From Roseovarius salinarum (GTDB lineage Bacteria > Pseudomonadota > Alphaproteobacteria > Rhodobacterales > Rhodobacteraceae): a stretch of 64,000 bases of DNA. The notes under the pieces were generated by a model, which was given only the letters and a program-made list of their open reading frames with translations, was not told the DNA's origin and did not search any database. This document shows positions 29,892-37,339 of the stretch, piece by piece. The stretch covers positions 62,247-126,246 of the forward strand of contig NZ_PHNT01000003.1 of the NCBI RefSeq assembly GCF_002834145.1. The letters are read 5' to 3'. The position numbers were made by a program, and so were the translations under genes. Numbering within the stretch: the first letter of the stretch is position 1; each line of letters starts with the position of its first letter.

Positions 29892-30455
29892 TTACGGGTC
29901 GATCCAGCCAATGTTGCCATCATCCCTGCGGTAGACCACGTTCAACCCGTCGTTTTTCTCGTTGTGGAAAACGAGCACTGGCGCCCCGGCGAGTTCCATC
30001 TGCATTACCGCTTCGCCGACCGAAAGAGACGGGATCTTGGTCTCCATCTCGGCCACGATCACGGGTTGCAGGCTCTCCGGTTCCGAATCCTCGCCTCCGT
30101 CTCCAGTCGCGAGGATATATGAGGACGCCCCGGAGAGTTCAACCGGCTGCGCGCGCTCTCGGTGGTGGTCCTTCAGGCGTCTCTTGTACCGGCGAAGCTG
30201 CTTCTCGAGCTTGTCACAGCACTTGTCGAAGGCCGAATAGATCTCGTGGGCGTGGGCCTTGGCCTGGGCCGTCAGGCCGGTGGAAAGATGCACGATGGAC
30301 TCGCAGACGAACTCGTTCGCGCTCTTGGAAAAGATGATGTGCGCGTCGGTCGGCCTTTCGGCGTATTTGGCCACGGCGGTGCCCAGCTCCTCCTTGACGT
30401 GGGTTTGAAGGGCATCGCCGATGTCGATCTGCTTTCCGCTTATCTGGTAGCGCAT
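29892..30455 (-). CDS. hpf: Ribosome hibernation promoting factor, long form
   Basis: The 187-aa protein has an N-terminal S30AE domain (1-100; MRYQISGKQIDIGDALQTHV) and a C-terminal domain (about 130-187; SVGEAVMQMELAGAPVLVFHNEKN) that drives 100S ribosome dimer formation. The ATG at 30455 was chosen because AGGAG lies five bases upstream and it gives the canonical start; an upstream in-frame ATG would add seven residues. It is upstream of ptsN and downstream of lptB. Confidence 0.95.
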   Translation of the reverse strand: MRYQISGKQIDIGDALQTHVKEELGTAVAKYAERPTDAHIIFSKSANEFVCESIVHLSTGLTAQAKAHAHEIYSAFDKCCDKLEKQLRRYKRRLKDHHRERAQPVELSGASSYILATGDGGEDSEPESLQPVIVAEMETKIPSLSVGEAVMQMELAGAPVLVFHNEKNDGLNVVYRRDDGNIGWIDP

Positions 30456-30624
30456 CTTTTCTCCTTTTCTTGACATCTCGGGGCACAGCGAAATGGATAC
30501 CGGCCGCCGGCCGGAAGGTCAGCCCCGAATGCAGGAACATGACCTCCGCCCGGCGCGCCGGAACGCGGGCCGGCGGCGGGCCCGGGTCGTTGAAGGCGCG
30601 GAAATCACGGAAGCCATGCCACCA

Positions 30625-30653
30625 ATTGAGGCGCTTTCCGGGTGGCTTGTCAA
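30625..30653 (-). promoter_or_regulatory. Candidate promoter for hpf-ptsN
   Basis: On the minus strand TTGACA (30648-30653) is followed after 17 bases by CTCAAT (30625-30630), in the 246-base gap after lptB. The -10 is imperfect. It would give hpf a leader of about 160 bases. Confidence 0.45.
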
Positions 30654-30701
30654 TGCGCGCAGCCGGCGCCACGCGTGAATTCCCTGCGCCATGCGGGGGC
30701 C

Positions 30702-31460
30702 TCAGTAGATCTTGAAGGTGTCGCCGAGATAGACGCGGCGGACGTTCTCGTTGGCAACCACCTCGTCCGGCGTGCCCGACATCAGGACCTGCCCGTCGTG
30801 CAGGATGTAGGCCCGGTCGACGATCTCCAGCGTCTCGCGCACGTTGTGGTCGGTGATGAGGACGCCGATCCCGCGGTTGCGCAGGTCGGCGACGAGGTGG
30901 CGTATGTCGCCGACCGAGATCGGGTCGACCCCGGCGAACGGCTCGTCGAGAAGAAGGTAGCGCGGATCGGCGGCAAGGCAGCGCGCGATCTCGACCCGGC
31001 GGCGTTCCCCGCCCGAAAGCGCCATCGCGGGGGCACGGCGCAGGTGCTCGATGGAGAACTCCGACAGCAACTCCTCGAGCCTCTCGCGCCGCTTGTGGCG
31101 ATCGGGCTCGGCGACGTCGAGAATGGCGCTGATGTTGTCCTCGACCGACATGCCGCGAAAGATGGACATCTCCTGCGGCAGGTAACCGATTCCGAGCTTG
31201 GCCCGGCGGTACATTGGCAGCGTCGTGACCTCGCGCCCGTCCAGCCGAACGTGCCCGCCCTCGGGCTGGACCAGCCCGGCGATGGCGTAGAAGGTCGTCG
31301 TCTTGCCCGACCCGTTGGGGCCGAGCAGGGCCACGACCTCGCCCTGCCGCAAGGTGAGCGAGACCTCCCGGATCACCACGCGGCGGCGGTAGCTCTTGCG
31401 CAGGTTCTCCACCGTCAGGCCGGTGTTCTCGTGGGCGATATGAAGGTCCGGGGCTGCCAC
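30702..31460 (-). CDS. lptB: LPS export ABC transporter ATPase LptB
   Basis: The 252-aa ATPase powers LPS extraction from the inner membrane with LptFG. Walker A is GPNGSGKTTTFYAIAG, the signature LSGGERRRVEIARCL, and Walker B LLLDEPFAGVDPI followed by the switch His in VLITDHNVRET. The start is GTG at 31460, four bases after the lptA stop. It is in the lptC-lptA-lptB operon. Confidence 0.96.
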   Translation of the reverse strand: MAAPDLHIAHENTGLTVENLRKSYRRRVVIREVSLTLRQGEVVALLGPNGSGKTTTFYAIAGLVQPEGGHVRLDGREVTTLPMYRRAKLGIGYLPQEMSIFRGMSVEDNISAILDVAEPDRHKRRERLEELLSEFSIEHLRRAPAMALSGGERRRVEIARCLAADPRYLLLDEPFAGVDPISVGDIRHLVADLRNRGIGVLITDHNVRETLEIVDRAYILHDGQVLMSGTPDEVVANENVRRVYLGDTFKIY

Positions 31461-31464
31461 GCGG

Positions 31465-31956
31465 TCAGTCCCCTGCGCCGATCACGGTCTTGACCCGGCC
31501 CGAGATCCGTGCCGTGCCGGCGACGGTGTCGACGGTCATGCGCTCGGCCGTGAGTGTCGTGTTGCGCTGGACCAGCAGCACGTCCCCGCGCATGTCGATG
31601 GTGCCGTTCTCGACGTCGTAATCGGCGCGCGCGGCCTCTGCCGCGTCATCGCCGCTGACGAGTGTCACGCCACCCGTCGCCTCGAGCCGTGCGATCCGGT
31701 CGCTGTTCTCGCGATAAATGACCCGCACCCGCGGCGCCGACAACCGCATGTCGCCCTGCCCGATGAACACGTCGCCGGTGAATTCCGCCGCGCCGTCGTT
31801 CTGGTTGACCGTCAGGTTGTCCGCGCTGATCTCGACGGGAAGATCGCGCGCCTGCCCTGCGCCGCCAAAGGCGACTTCGGCGCCCTGTGCCGCGGCGGGC
31901 TGCGCCGCCATGGTGGCCAGGGCCAGGAAAGCGGCCAGAAGGGTCAGTCGGTGCAC
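31465..31956 (-). CDS. lptA: LptA: periplasmic LPS bridge protein
   Basis: The 163-aa protein has a signal peptide (LTLLAAFLALATMAAQPAAA) and the OstA-like beta-jellyroll repeats (VEISADNLTVNQNDGAAEF; DMRLSAPRVRVIYRE). It forms the periplasmic bridge that carries LPS to the outer membrane. The GTG start at 31956 is used because it leads directly into the signal peptide; the frame is open further up, inside lptC. The junctions before and after lptA share the sequence TGACCGCGTG. Confidence 0.93.
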   Translation of the reverse strand: MHRLTLLAAFLALATMAAQPAAAQGAEVAFGGAGQARDLPVEISADNLTVNQNDGAAEFTGDVFIGQGDMRLSAPRVRVIYRENSDRIARLEATGGVTLVSGDDAAEAARADYDVENGTIDMRGDVLLVQRNTTLTAERMTVDTVAGTARISGRVKTVIGAGD

Positions 31957-31960
31957 GCGG

Positions 31961-32575
31961 TCAATCCCCGGATTTCGCCGGCTTGTATACCAGCTTGACT
32001 CCGTTTGCAAAAATCAATTCGGCGTCGTCGCTCCCGGGGCGTGACGTCAGCCGCATGCGTCCGGCCTCGAGCCGACCGGCCGGTGCCTTGCCCGAAACCG
32101 CGCCCTTCGATTCGGCGAACAGCTGGTCATAGCTTGTCGCAAGCGCTTCGGTGTGCAGGCTGTACCCGGCGGAGGTTTCGAAGGTGACGTCGCCCCTGAG
32201 GTCTGCAGTCAGCGCAGCCTGGTCGATCTCTGCCGTTTCCGCGCGCATCTCGATCACCGTGCCGCCGGTCAGCCGAACATCGGTGCGCACCTTCCGGGCG
32301 ATGATCCTTTCCTTGTGGTCCGGGTGGGGGCGGGCGCTGTCGGCCGACAGCGAAACCTGGTCTCCGCCAGTGGTGACGCCGGCGAAAGTGGGGCGTGTGG
32401 CGCCCTGGTCGCGCGCACGTTTCTGAACGTCGACTGCAGCTGCGGGGATGGAGCGGGACGGATCCACGGAGCGCGAGAGCATGAAAACCGTCGACAGTAT
32501 CCCCAGCGCCGCCAGTGGCAGCAGGATCTTCATCCACGCCACCATGTTGGAATAGAAATTGTCGCGCCACGTCAT
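31961..32575 (-). CDS. lptC: LptC: inner-membrane LPS export protein
   Basis: The 204-aa protein has one N-terminal membrane anchor (about 14-33, MKILLPLAALGILSTVFML) and a periplasmic LptC/OstA-like beta domain (SADSARPHPDHKERIIARK; LRGDVTFETSAGYSLHTE). It links LptB2FG to LptA. It starts five bases after the exonuclease stop, and lptA follows. Confidence 0.9.
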   Translation of the reverse strand: MTWRDNFYSNMVAWMKILLPLAALGILSTVFMLSRSVDPSRSIPAAAVDVQKRARDQGATRPTFAGVTTGGDQVSLSADSARPHPDHKERIIARKVRTDVRLTGGTVIEMRAETAEIDQAALTADLRGDVTFETSAGYSLHTEALATSYDQLFAESKGAVSGKAPAGRLEAGRMRLTSRPGSDDAELIFANGVKLVYKPAKSGD

Positions 32576-32580
32576 GGTGG

Positions 32581-33192
32581 TCAGTGGGCGAAGATGTCGA
32601 TGTCGGGCCAGCCGGCGAGATCCAGGCGTGCCCGGGTCGGCAGGAAATCGAAACAGCTCTGTGCCAGTTCCGCCCGTCCCTCGCGCGCGAGCCGCGTGTC
32701 GAGCGCGGCGCGCAACTGGTGAAGGTAAAGAACGTCCGAGGCCGCGTACTCGAGCTGTGCGTCGGTCAGCGTTTCCGCGCCCCAGTCCGAGGATTGCTGC
32801 TGTTTCGAGATGTCGATTCCCAGCAGTTCCTGCAGCAGGTTCTTGAGCCCGTGGCGGTCGGTGTAGGTGCGCACCAGCTTGCTGGCGATCTTGGTACAGT
32901 AGACCGGCCCAGCAAGCGCCCCGAAAGCGTGGTAAAGCACGGCGATGTCGAAGCGTCCGAAATGGAACAGCTTGAGAACATCGGGGTTCTCGATAAGCGC
33001 CTCGAGGTTGGGCGCCCGGCTCTGCCCCTGCTCGACCTGTACCATGTGCGCGTGGCCGTCACCGCCAGACAGCTGGACAACACAGAGCCGATCCCGGTGC
33101 GGATTGAGCCCCATGGTTTCACAGTCGATGGCAACGACCGGCCCGAGGTCGAGCCCATCGGGAAGATCGGTCTTGTGCAGGTGATTGGCCAT
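32581..33192 (-). CDS. Ribonuclease D-like 3'-5' exonuclease
   Basis: The 203-aa protein is a DEDD-type exonuclease: ExoI DCETMGL (23-29), ExoII in HFGRFDIAVL, and ExoIII AASDVLYLHQL. It lacks the HRDC domains of full-length RNase D, as is usual for this short alphaproteobacterial form found before lptC. RNA trimming is the likely role. Confidence 0.92.
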   Translation of the reverse strand: MANHLHKTDLPDGLDLGPVVAIDCETMGLNPHRDRLCVVQLSGGDGHAHMVQVEQGQSRAPNLEALIENPDVLKLFHFGRFDIAVLYHAFGALAGPVYCTKIASKLVRTYTDRHGLKNLLQELLGIDISKQQQSSDWGAETLTDAQLEYAASDVLYLHQLRAALDTRLAREGRAELAQSCFDFLPTRARLDLAGWPDIDIFAH

Positions 33193-33590
33193 GCCGGTTC
33201 CGGAAGCGAAAACGAGATGCGCGACAGATATGCGTTCGGTGGGCGGAGGGCAACACCGTCGCCGATGAGCAAGCGATGTTCTGTCATGTCGCCACCGGTT
33301 TCGACCCGGGTCACAGGGGCGTCAGGCGGGCCGCAACACGGTCAACGCATTCCGCCCGAGCGGGGGGGTCATGCGGAACCCGGGCCGGTCCTCCGCGCCA
33401 TGCTCGAACCTGCGCGAAACCCGATGGCGACGACCCGGCCCGCAAGTCGCGAAAACGAGAACCTGGAGCGGCACAAAAGCGGGACGGGGCCAGGTGGGGG
33501 TGCAGCGGCCCAAGGGTGTATGGTTGGGCGGATGCGCGCGAGCGGTGCCTCGACCATATCCGGAAATATCAGTAGCTTACGGGAATTTTA
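33193..33590. other. 398-base stretch with no recognisable gene
   Basis: Between the exonuclease and the tRNA there are only short frames with Arg/Pro-rich text and no convincing ribosome-binding site or family. The stretch should contain the promoter for the exonuclease-lpt operon; I could not choose a site. A small RNA cannot be excluded. Confidence 0.5.
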
Positions 33591-33677
33591 TGGTGCCCAG
33601 GAGTGGACTCGAACCACCACGTCCATACGGACACTAGCACCTGAAGCTAGCGCGTCTACCAATTCCGCCACCTGGGC
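33591..33677 (-). tRNA. tRNA-Leu (anticodon CAG)
   Basis: Read on the minus strand, the acceptor arm GCCCAGG pairs with CCTGGGC, followed by A and an encoded CCA. The D arm contains GGAATTGGTAGACGC, typical of leucine tRNA. The anticodon stem CTAGC/GCTAG holds the loop TTCAGGT (anticodon CAG), and there is a long variable arm (GTCCGTATGGAC) and a T loop GTTCGAGTC. The 87-base length fits a class II tRNA. It reads CUG codons, which dominate Leu usage here. Confidence 0.95.
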
Positions 33678-33694
33678 AGGTGTCGTGGCGACGG

Positions 33695-33723
33695 CGTTTA
33701 GACGCGGTGCGCAACGCTGTCAA
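33695..33723 (-). promoter_or_regulatory. Promoter of tRNA-Leu
   Basis: On the minus strand a perfect TTGACA (33718-33723) is followed after 17 bases by TAAACG (33695-33700), ending 17 bases before the mature tRNA 5' end. Spacing and position are ideal. Confidence 0.7.
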
Positions 33724-33825
33724 CGGGCTTTTTCGTCGAAACCGCGGGAAGGCGCATTCGTCTTGTCCAAGTCCGCCCTGACGGGTAGTTAGGGGCACGA
33801 CAGAAAACAGCCCGGAGGCCAGCGC

Positions 33826-34812
33826 ATGTCAAAGCTCGTGACCATTTTCGGCGGCTCGGGGTTCGTCGGCCGTTACATCGCGCTGCGGATGGCGCAGGCG
33901 GGCTGGCGCGTGCGCGTGGCGGTGCGCAATCCTCACGAGGCGATCTTCGTCAAGCCTTATGGCGTCGTGGGCCAGGTCGCGCCCGTGGCCTGCAACATCC
34001 GCGACGATGACAGCGTGCGCGCGGTGACGCGCGGCGCGGATGCCGTTGTGAACTGCGTCGGCACCTTCGACCGCAAGGGGCGCAACAATTTCTATGCCGT
34101 GCAGCACGAGGGCGCGGCACGCATTGCGCGCATCGCCGCCGAGGAAGGCGTGGACCGGCTCGTCCACATCTCGGCGATCGGGGCGGACCCCGACTCCGAA
34201 AGCATCTATGCGCAGACGAAGGCAAAGGGCGAGGCCGCGATCCGGGATCACTTCCCGCATGCGGTCATCCTGCGCCCCTCGGTCATCTTCGGGCCGGAGG
34301 ATGCGTTCTTCAACCGCTTTGCGGCAATGACGCGCTGGGGGCCGATCCTGCCGGTCGTGGGCGGCGACACGAAATTCCAGCCGGTCTATGTGGATGACGT
34401 CGCGCATGCCGCCGCGATGGGCGTCCTTGGCGAGGCGGCGCCGGGTATCTACGAACTGGGTGGGCCCGACGTGAATACCTTCCGCGAATTGATGCAGCAG
34501 ATGCTGCAGGTGATCCGCCGCCGCCGCGCGATCGTCAACATTCCGTTCTGGATGGCGTCGATCCTCGGCTGGTTCATGGAACTCGCGCAGACGGTGACGC
34601 TGGGCCTGTTCCCGGCCCAGATCACCCGAGACCAGGTCCAGAGCCTCAAGGTGGACAACGTGGTCGCCGCCGATGCTCAGGGATTCGAGGCGCTGGGGAT
34701 CGAGCCGATGTTGCTCGAGGCGGTTCTTCCCGACTACCTCTGGCGGTTCCGCGCGGCCGGCCAGTATTCGGATATTCACGAATCGGCGGAAAACTTGCGC
34801 ACCGGGGGCTAG
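33826..34812 (+). CDS. NDUFA9-like NAD(P)-binding protein (atypical SDR)
   Basis: The 328-aa protein has the Rossmann start VTIFGGSGFVGRYIALRMAQ (5-24) and lines such as VDRLVHISAIGADPDSESIY, YAQTKAKGEAAI and ILRPSVIFGPEDAFFNRF, close to the mitochondrial complex I accessory subunit NDUFA9 family. The bacterial relatives have been proposed to help complex I or quinone-related metabolism, but no nuo genes are nearby. GGAGG precedes the ATG. It is convergent with uppP with a four-base gap. Confidence 0.88.
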   Translation: MSKLVTIFGGSGFVGRYIALRMAQAGWRVRVAVRNPHEAIFVKPYGVVGQVAPVACNIRDDDSVRAVTRGADAVVNCVGTFDRKGRNNFYAVQHEGAARIARIAAEEGVDRLVHISAIGADPDSESIYAQTKAKGEAAIRDHFPHAVILRPSVIFGPEDAFFNRFAAMTRWGPILPVVGGDTKFQPVYVDDVAHAAAMGVLGEAAPGIYELGGPDVNTFRELMQQMLQVIRRRRAIVNIPFWMASILGWFMELAQTVTLGLFPAQITRDQVQSLKVDNVVAADAQGFEALGIEPMLLEAVLPDYLWRFRAAGQYSDIHESAENLRTGG

Positions 34813-34816
34813 CGGG

Positions 34817-35620
34817 TCAGCCGTAGGCGATGGCCAGCAGAACGAGGCCCAGCGCGACGCGGTAGATCACGTAGGGCGTGAAGCTGACGCGGCGCAGCAA
34901 CCGCATCATCACCGCCAGCGCCAGTAGCGCGGCCAGGAAGGCAAGCAGCGCTGCCAGAAGGCCGTCGCGTGCCGCCGCCACGTCGGCCCGAAGCGCAACC
35001 TCGCTTGCCATGAGCACGCCGCTGGCGATGATCGTCGGAATCGACATCAGCATCGCGAGTTTGGCGGCGTCGTGCCGGCCATAGCCGAGCGCGCGGGCGC
35101 CCGTGATCGTGATGCCCGACCGGGATGTGCCGGGAATCAGCGCCAGCGCCTGCCAAAGGCCCATCCTGATGGCGTCGCGCAGTGTCCAGTCGGCCTGGCT
35201 TTTGATCGAAGCGCCGCGTTGATCCATCCAGTAGAGCAGGAGGCCGAAAAGCAGCATCGCCCAGCCGATCACGGCGACCGAGCGCAGGACGTCGCTGAAC
35301 CCCGTGAGATTGAGTGCCAAGCCGACCACGATCACCGGGATCGCGGCGACGAGAAGCAGGAACGCCAGCCGAGCGCCGGGCGTGTCGATCCGGCCGGTCA
35401 GGAGCCGCGGCAGGCCACCAAGCGCGCCGCGCACGTCCGGCCAGAAATAGACGATTACCGCCAGAAGCGTGCCGACGTGGGCGGCGACGTCGATGACCTG
35501 TCCCTGATCGTCGAAGCCACCGAGCCTGGGCAGCAGGATCAGGTGTCCTGAAGAGGAGACCGGCAGGAACTCCGTAAGGCCCTGAATCACGGCGACGATG
35601 AATAGATGGAAAAGGGTCAT
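34817..35620 (-). CDS. uppP: Undecaprenyl-diphosphatase UppP (BacA)
   Basis: The 267-aa, roughly eight-helix membrane enzyme recycles the lipid carrier for peptidoglycan and glycan synthesis. Catalytic motifs are QGLTEFLPVSSSGHL (about 13-27) and LIPGTSRSGITITGA. The start MTLFHLF at 35620 is preferred to an upstream in-frame ATG at 35674, which adds a charged stretch unlike the family. The carrier it recycles is needed by any glycan pathway encoded in this region. Confidence 0.95.
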   Translation of the reverse strand: MTLFHLFIVAVIQGLTEFLPVSSSGHLILLPRLGGFDDQGQVIDVAAHVGTLLAVIVYFWPDVRGALGGLPRLLTGRIDTPGARLAFLLLVAAIPVIVVGLALNLTGFSDVLRSVAVIGWAMLLFGLLLYWMDQRGASIKSQADWTLRDAIRMGLWQALALIPGTSRSGITITGARALGYGRHDAAKLAMLMSIPTIIASGVLMASEVALRADVAAARDGLLAALLAFLAALLALAVMMRLLRRVSFTPYVIYRVALGLVLLAIAYG

Positions 35621-35841
35621 CGGGACGGGCCTGCGCTGCTGCCGATGCCACCTATATCGCATCGACGTGAACATGAAAGGGCACTTTTAGGTCCGAAGCG
35701 GACTGAAAATCTTGGCAAATTGCGGCCCTGATGCTGCGCTGCGGCTATGAAACTGTATTTTAGGTAAGCCTGTATGCCTTTTCTTTCCCCTCGACATAAA
35801 TTACAAGGTCAAGGCTGGAACAGGAAAACGGAGTTCGTGCC

Positions 35842-37275
35842 GTGGCGAAGCAACCGATGATGAAGTTCGTGACCGTCGGGCGGGACATGCCCGAAAAGCG
35901 CGAAGCGGCGGACCGCCGGCAGGATTTCCACGAGATCTATGCCGAGTACGCCGACGCCAAGGCGCGCGAACAGGCCGGCCGGTGCAGCCAGTGCGGCGTG
36001 CCCTACTGCCAGACGCATTGCCCGCTGCACAACAACATCCCGGACTGGCTGCGCCTGACGGCCGAGGGGCGCCTGCGCGAGGCCTACGAAACCAGCCAGG
36101 CCACCAACACCTTCCCCGAGATCTGCGGGCGAATCTGCCCGCAGGACCGGCTGTGCGAAGGTAACTGCGTCATCGAGCAGGCCGGCCACGGCACGGTCAC
36201 CATCGGGCAGGTGGAGAAGTATATCACCGACACCGCCTGGGAGCAGGGCTGGGTGGACGTGCCCGCCCCCGATCACGAGCGGGCCGAATCGGTGGGAATC
36301 ATCGGGGCCGGCCCCGGCGGGCTGGCGGCCGCCGACGTGCTGCGCCGCGCGGGCGTGCAGGTGACGGTCTATGACCGTTACGACCGTGGCGGCGGGCTGA
36401 TGACCTACGGCATCCCCGGCTTCAAGCTGGAAAAGGAGGTCGTGATGCGGCGCATGGACCAGCTGGAAAAAGGTGGCGTGGCGTTCGAACTGAACTGCGA
36501 CGTGGGCACTGACATGTCTTTCGATGACATCCGGTCCGGGCATGACGCCGTGCTGATCGCCACGGGGGTCTACAAGTCGCGCGATCTGCAGGGCCCCGGA
36601 TCGGGGGCGGCGGGAATCGTCCGTGCCATCGATTACCTGACGGCCAGCAACCGTGTCGGGTTCGGCGACAGCGTCCCCGAGTTCGACAGCGGCGAGCTGA
36701 ACGCGCAGGGCAAGCGCGTCGTGGTCATCGGTGGCGGCGACACCGCGATGGACTGTGTGCGCACTGCGGTCCGGCAAGGCGCGACTTCGGTCAAGTGCCT
36801 CTATCGCCGGGACCGTGACAACATGCCCGGGTCCCAGCGCGAGGTCGCGAATGCCGAGGAAGAGGGCGTGGATTTCAAATGGCTCAGCGCCCCCAAGGGT
36901 TTTGTCGGCGACCCGGTGACGGCCGTGAAGGTCCAGCAGATGCGGCTGGGCGCCCCGGACGCCACCGGACGCCAGAGCCCCGAGGAAATCGAGGGCGCCG
37001 AATACGACGAACAGGCCGACCTGGTGATCAAGGCCCTGGGCTTCGAGCCCGAGGACCTGCCCGCGCTCTGGGATCAGCCCGAGCTGGAGGTGACGCGCTG
37101 GGGCACCGTCAAGGCAGAGTTCACGACCGGGCGCACGGCGATGGAGCGGGTTTATGCCGTGGGCGACATCGTGCGGGGCGCGAGCCTGGTTGTCTGGGCG
37201 ATCCGCGACGGCCGTGACGCGGCCCAGGCGATCCTTGATGACCTTGGGGGCGCGACGGCCATGGCCGCCGAATAA
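35842..37275 (+). CDS. gltD: Glutamate synthase small (beta) subunit
   Basis: The 477-aa flavoprotein passes electrons from NADPH to the large subunit. It has N-terminal iron-sulfur cysteines (CSQCGVPYCQTHC and CGRICPQDRLCEGNC), an FAD-binding IIGAGPGGLAAADVLRRAG and a second nucleotide-binding VVVIGGGDTAMDCVRTAVRQG. The start is GTG (MAKQPMMKFV), with GGAG shortly upstream. It precedes gltB by 64 bases. Confidence 0.97.
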   Translation: MAKQPMMKFVTVGRDMPEKREAADRRQDFHEIYAEYADAKAREQAGRCSQCGVPYCQTHCPLHNNIPDWLRLTAEGRLREAYETSQATNTFPEICGRICPQDRLCEGNCVIEQAGHGTVTIGQVEKYITDTAWEQGWVDVPAPDHERAESVGIIGAGPGGLAAADVLRRAGVQVTVYDRYDRGGGLMTYGIPGFKLEKEVVMRRMDQLEKGGVAFELNCDVGTDMSFDDIRSGHDAVLIATGVYKSRDLQGPGSGAAGIVRAIDYLTASNRVGFGDSVPEFDSGELNAQGKRVVVIGGGDTAMDCVRTAVRQGATSVKCLYRRDRDNMPGSQREVANAEEEGVDFKWLSAPKGFVGDPVTAVKVQQMRLGAPDATGRQSPEEIEGAEYDEQADLVIKALGFEPEDLPALWDQPELEVTRWGTVKAEFTTGRTAMERVYAVGDIVRGASLVVWAIRDGRDAAQAILDDLGGATAMAAE

Positions 37276-37339
37276 CGCCGCACCGCGGACCGCCCAAAAG
37301 GAAAACCGGCCCACCCGGCCAGAAGAAGGGTAACCTGAC

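Noticed and set aside
35713-35723. GCAAATTGC-containing motif before gltD, also found before eutB (62907-62917)
   Set aside because: A short near-palindrome shared by two gaps; with this length the repeat is expected by chance several times in the window, and no common regulator links the genes.
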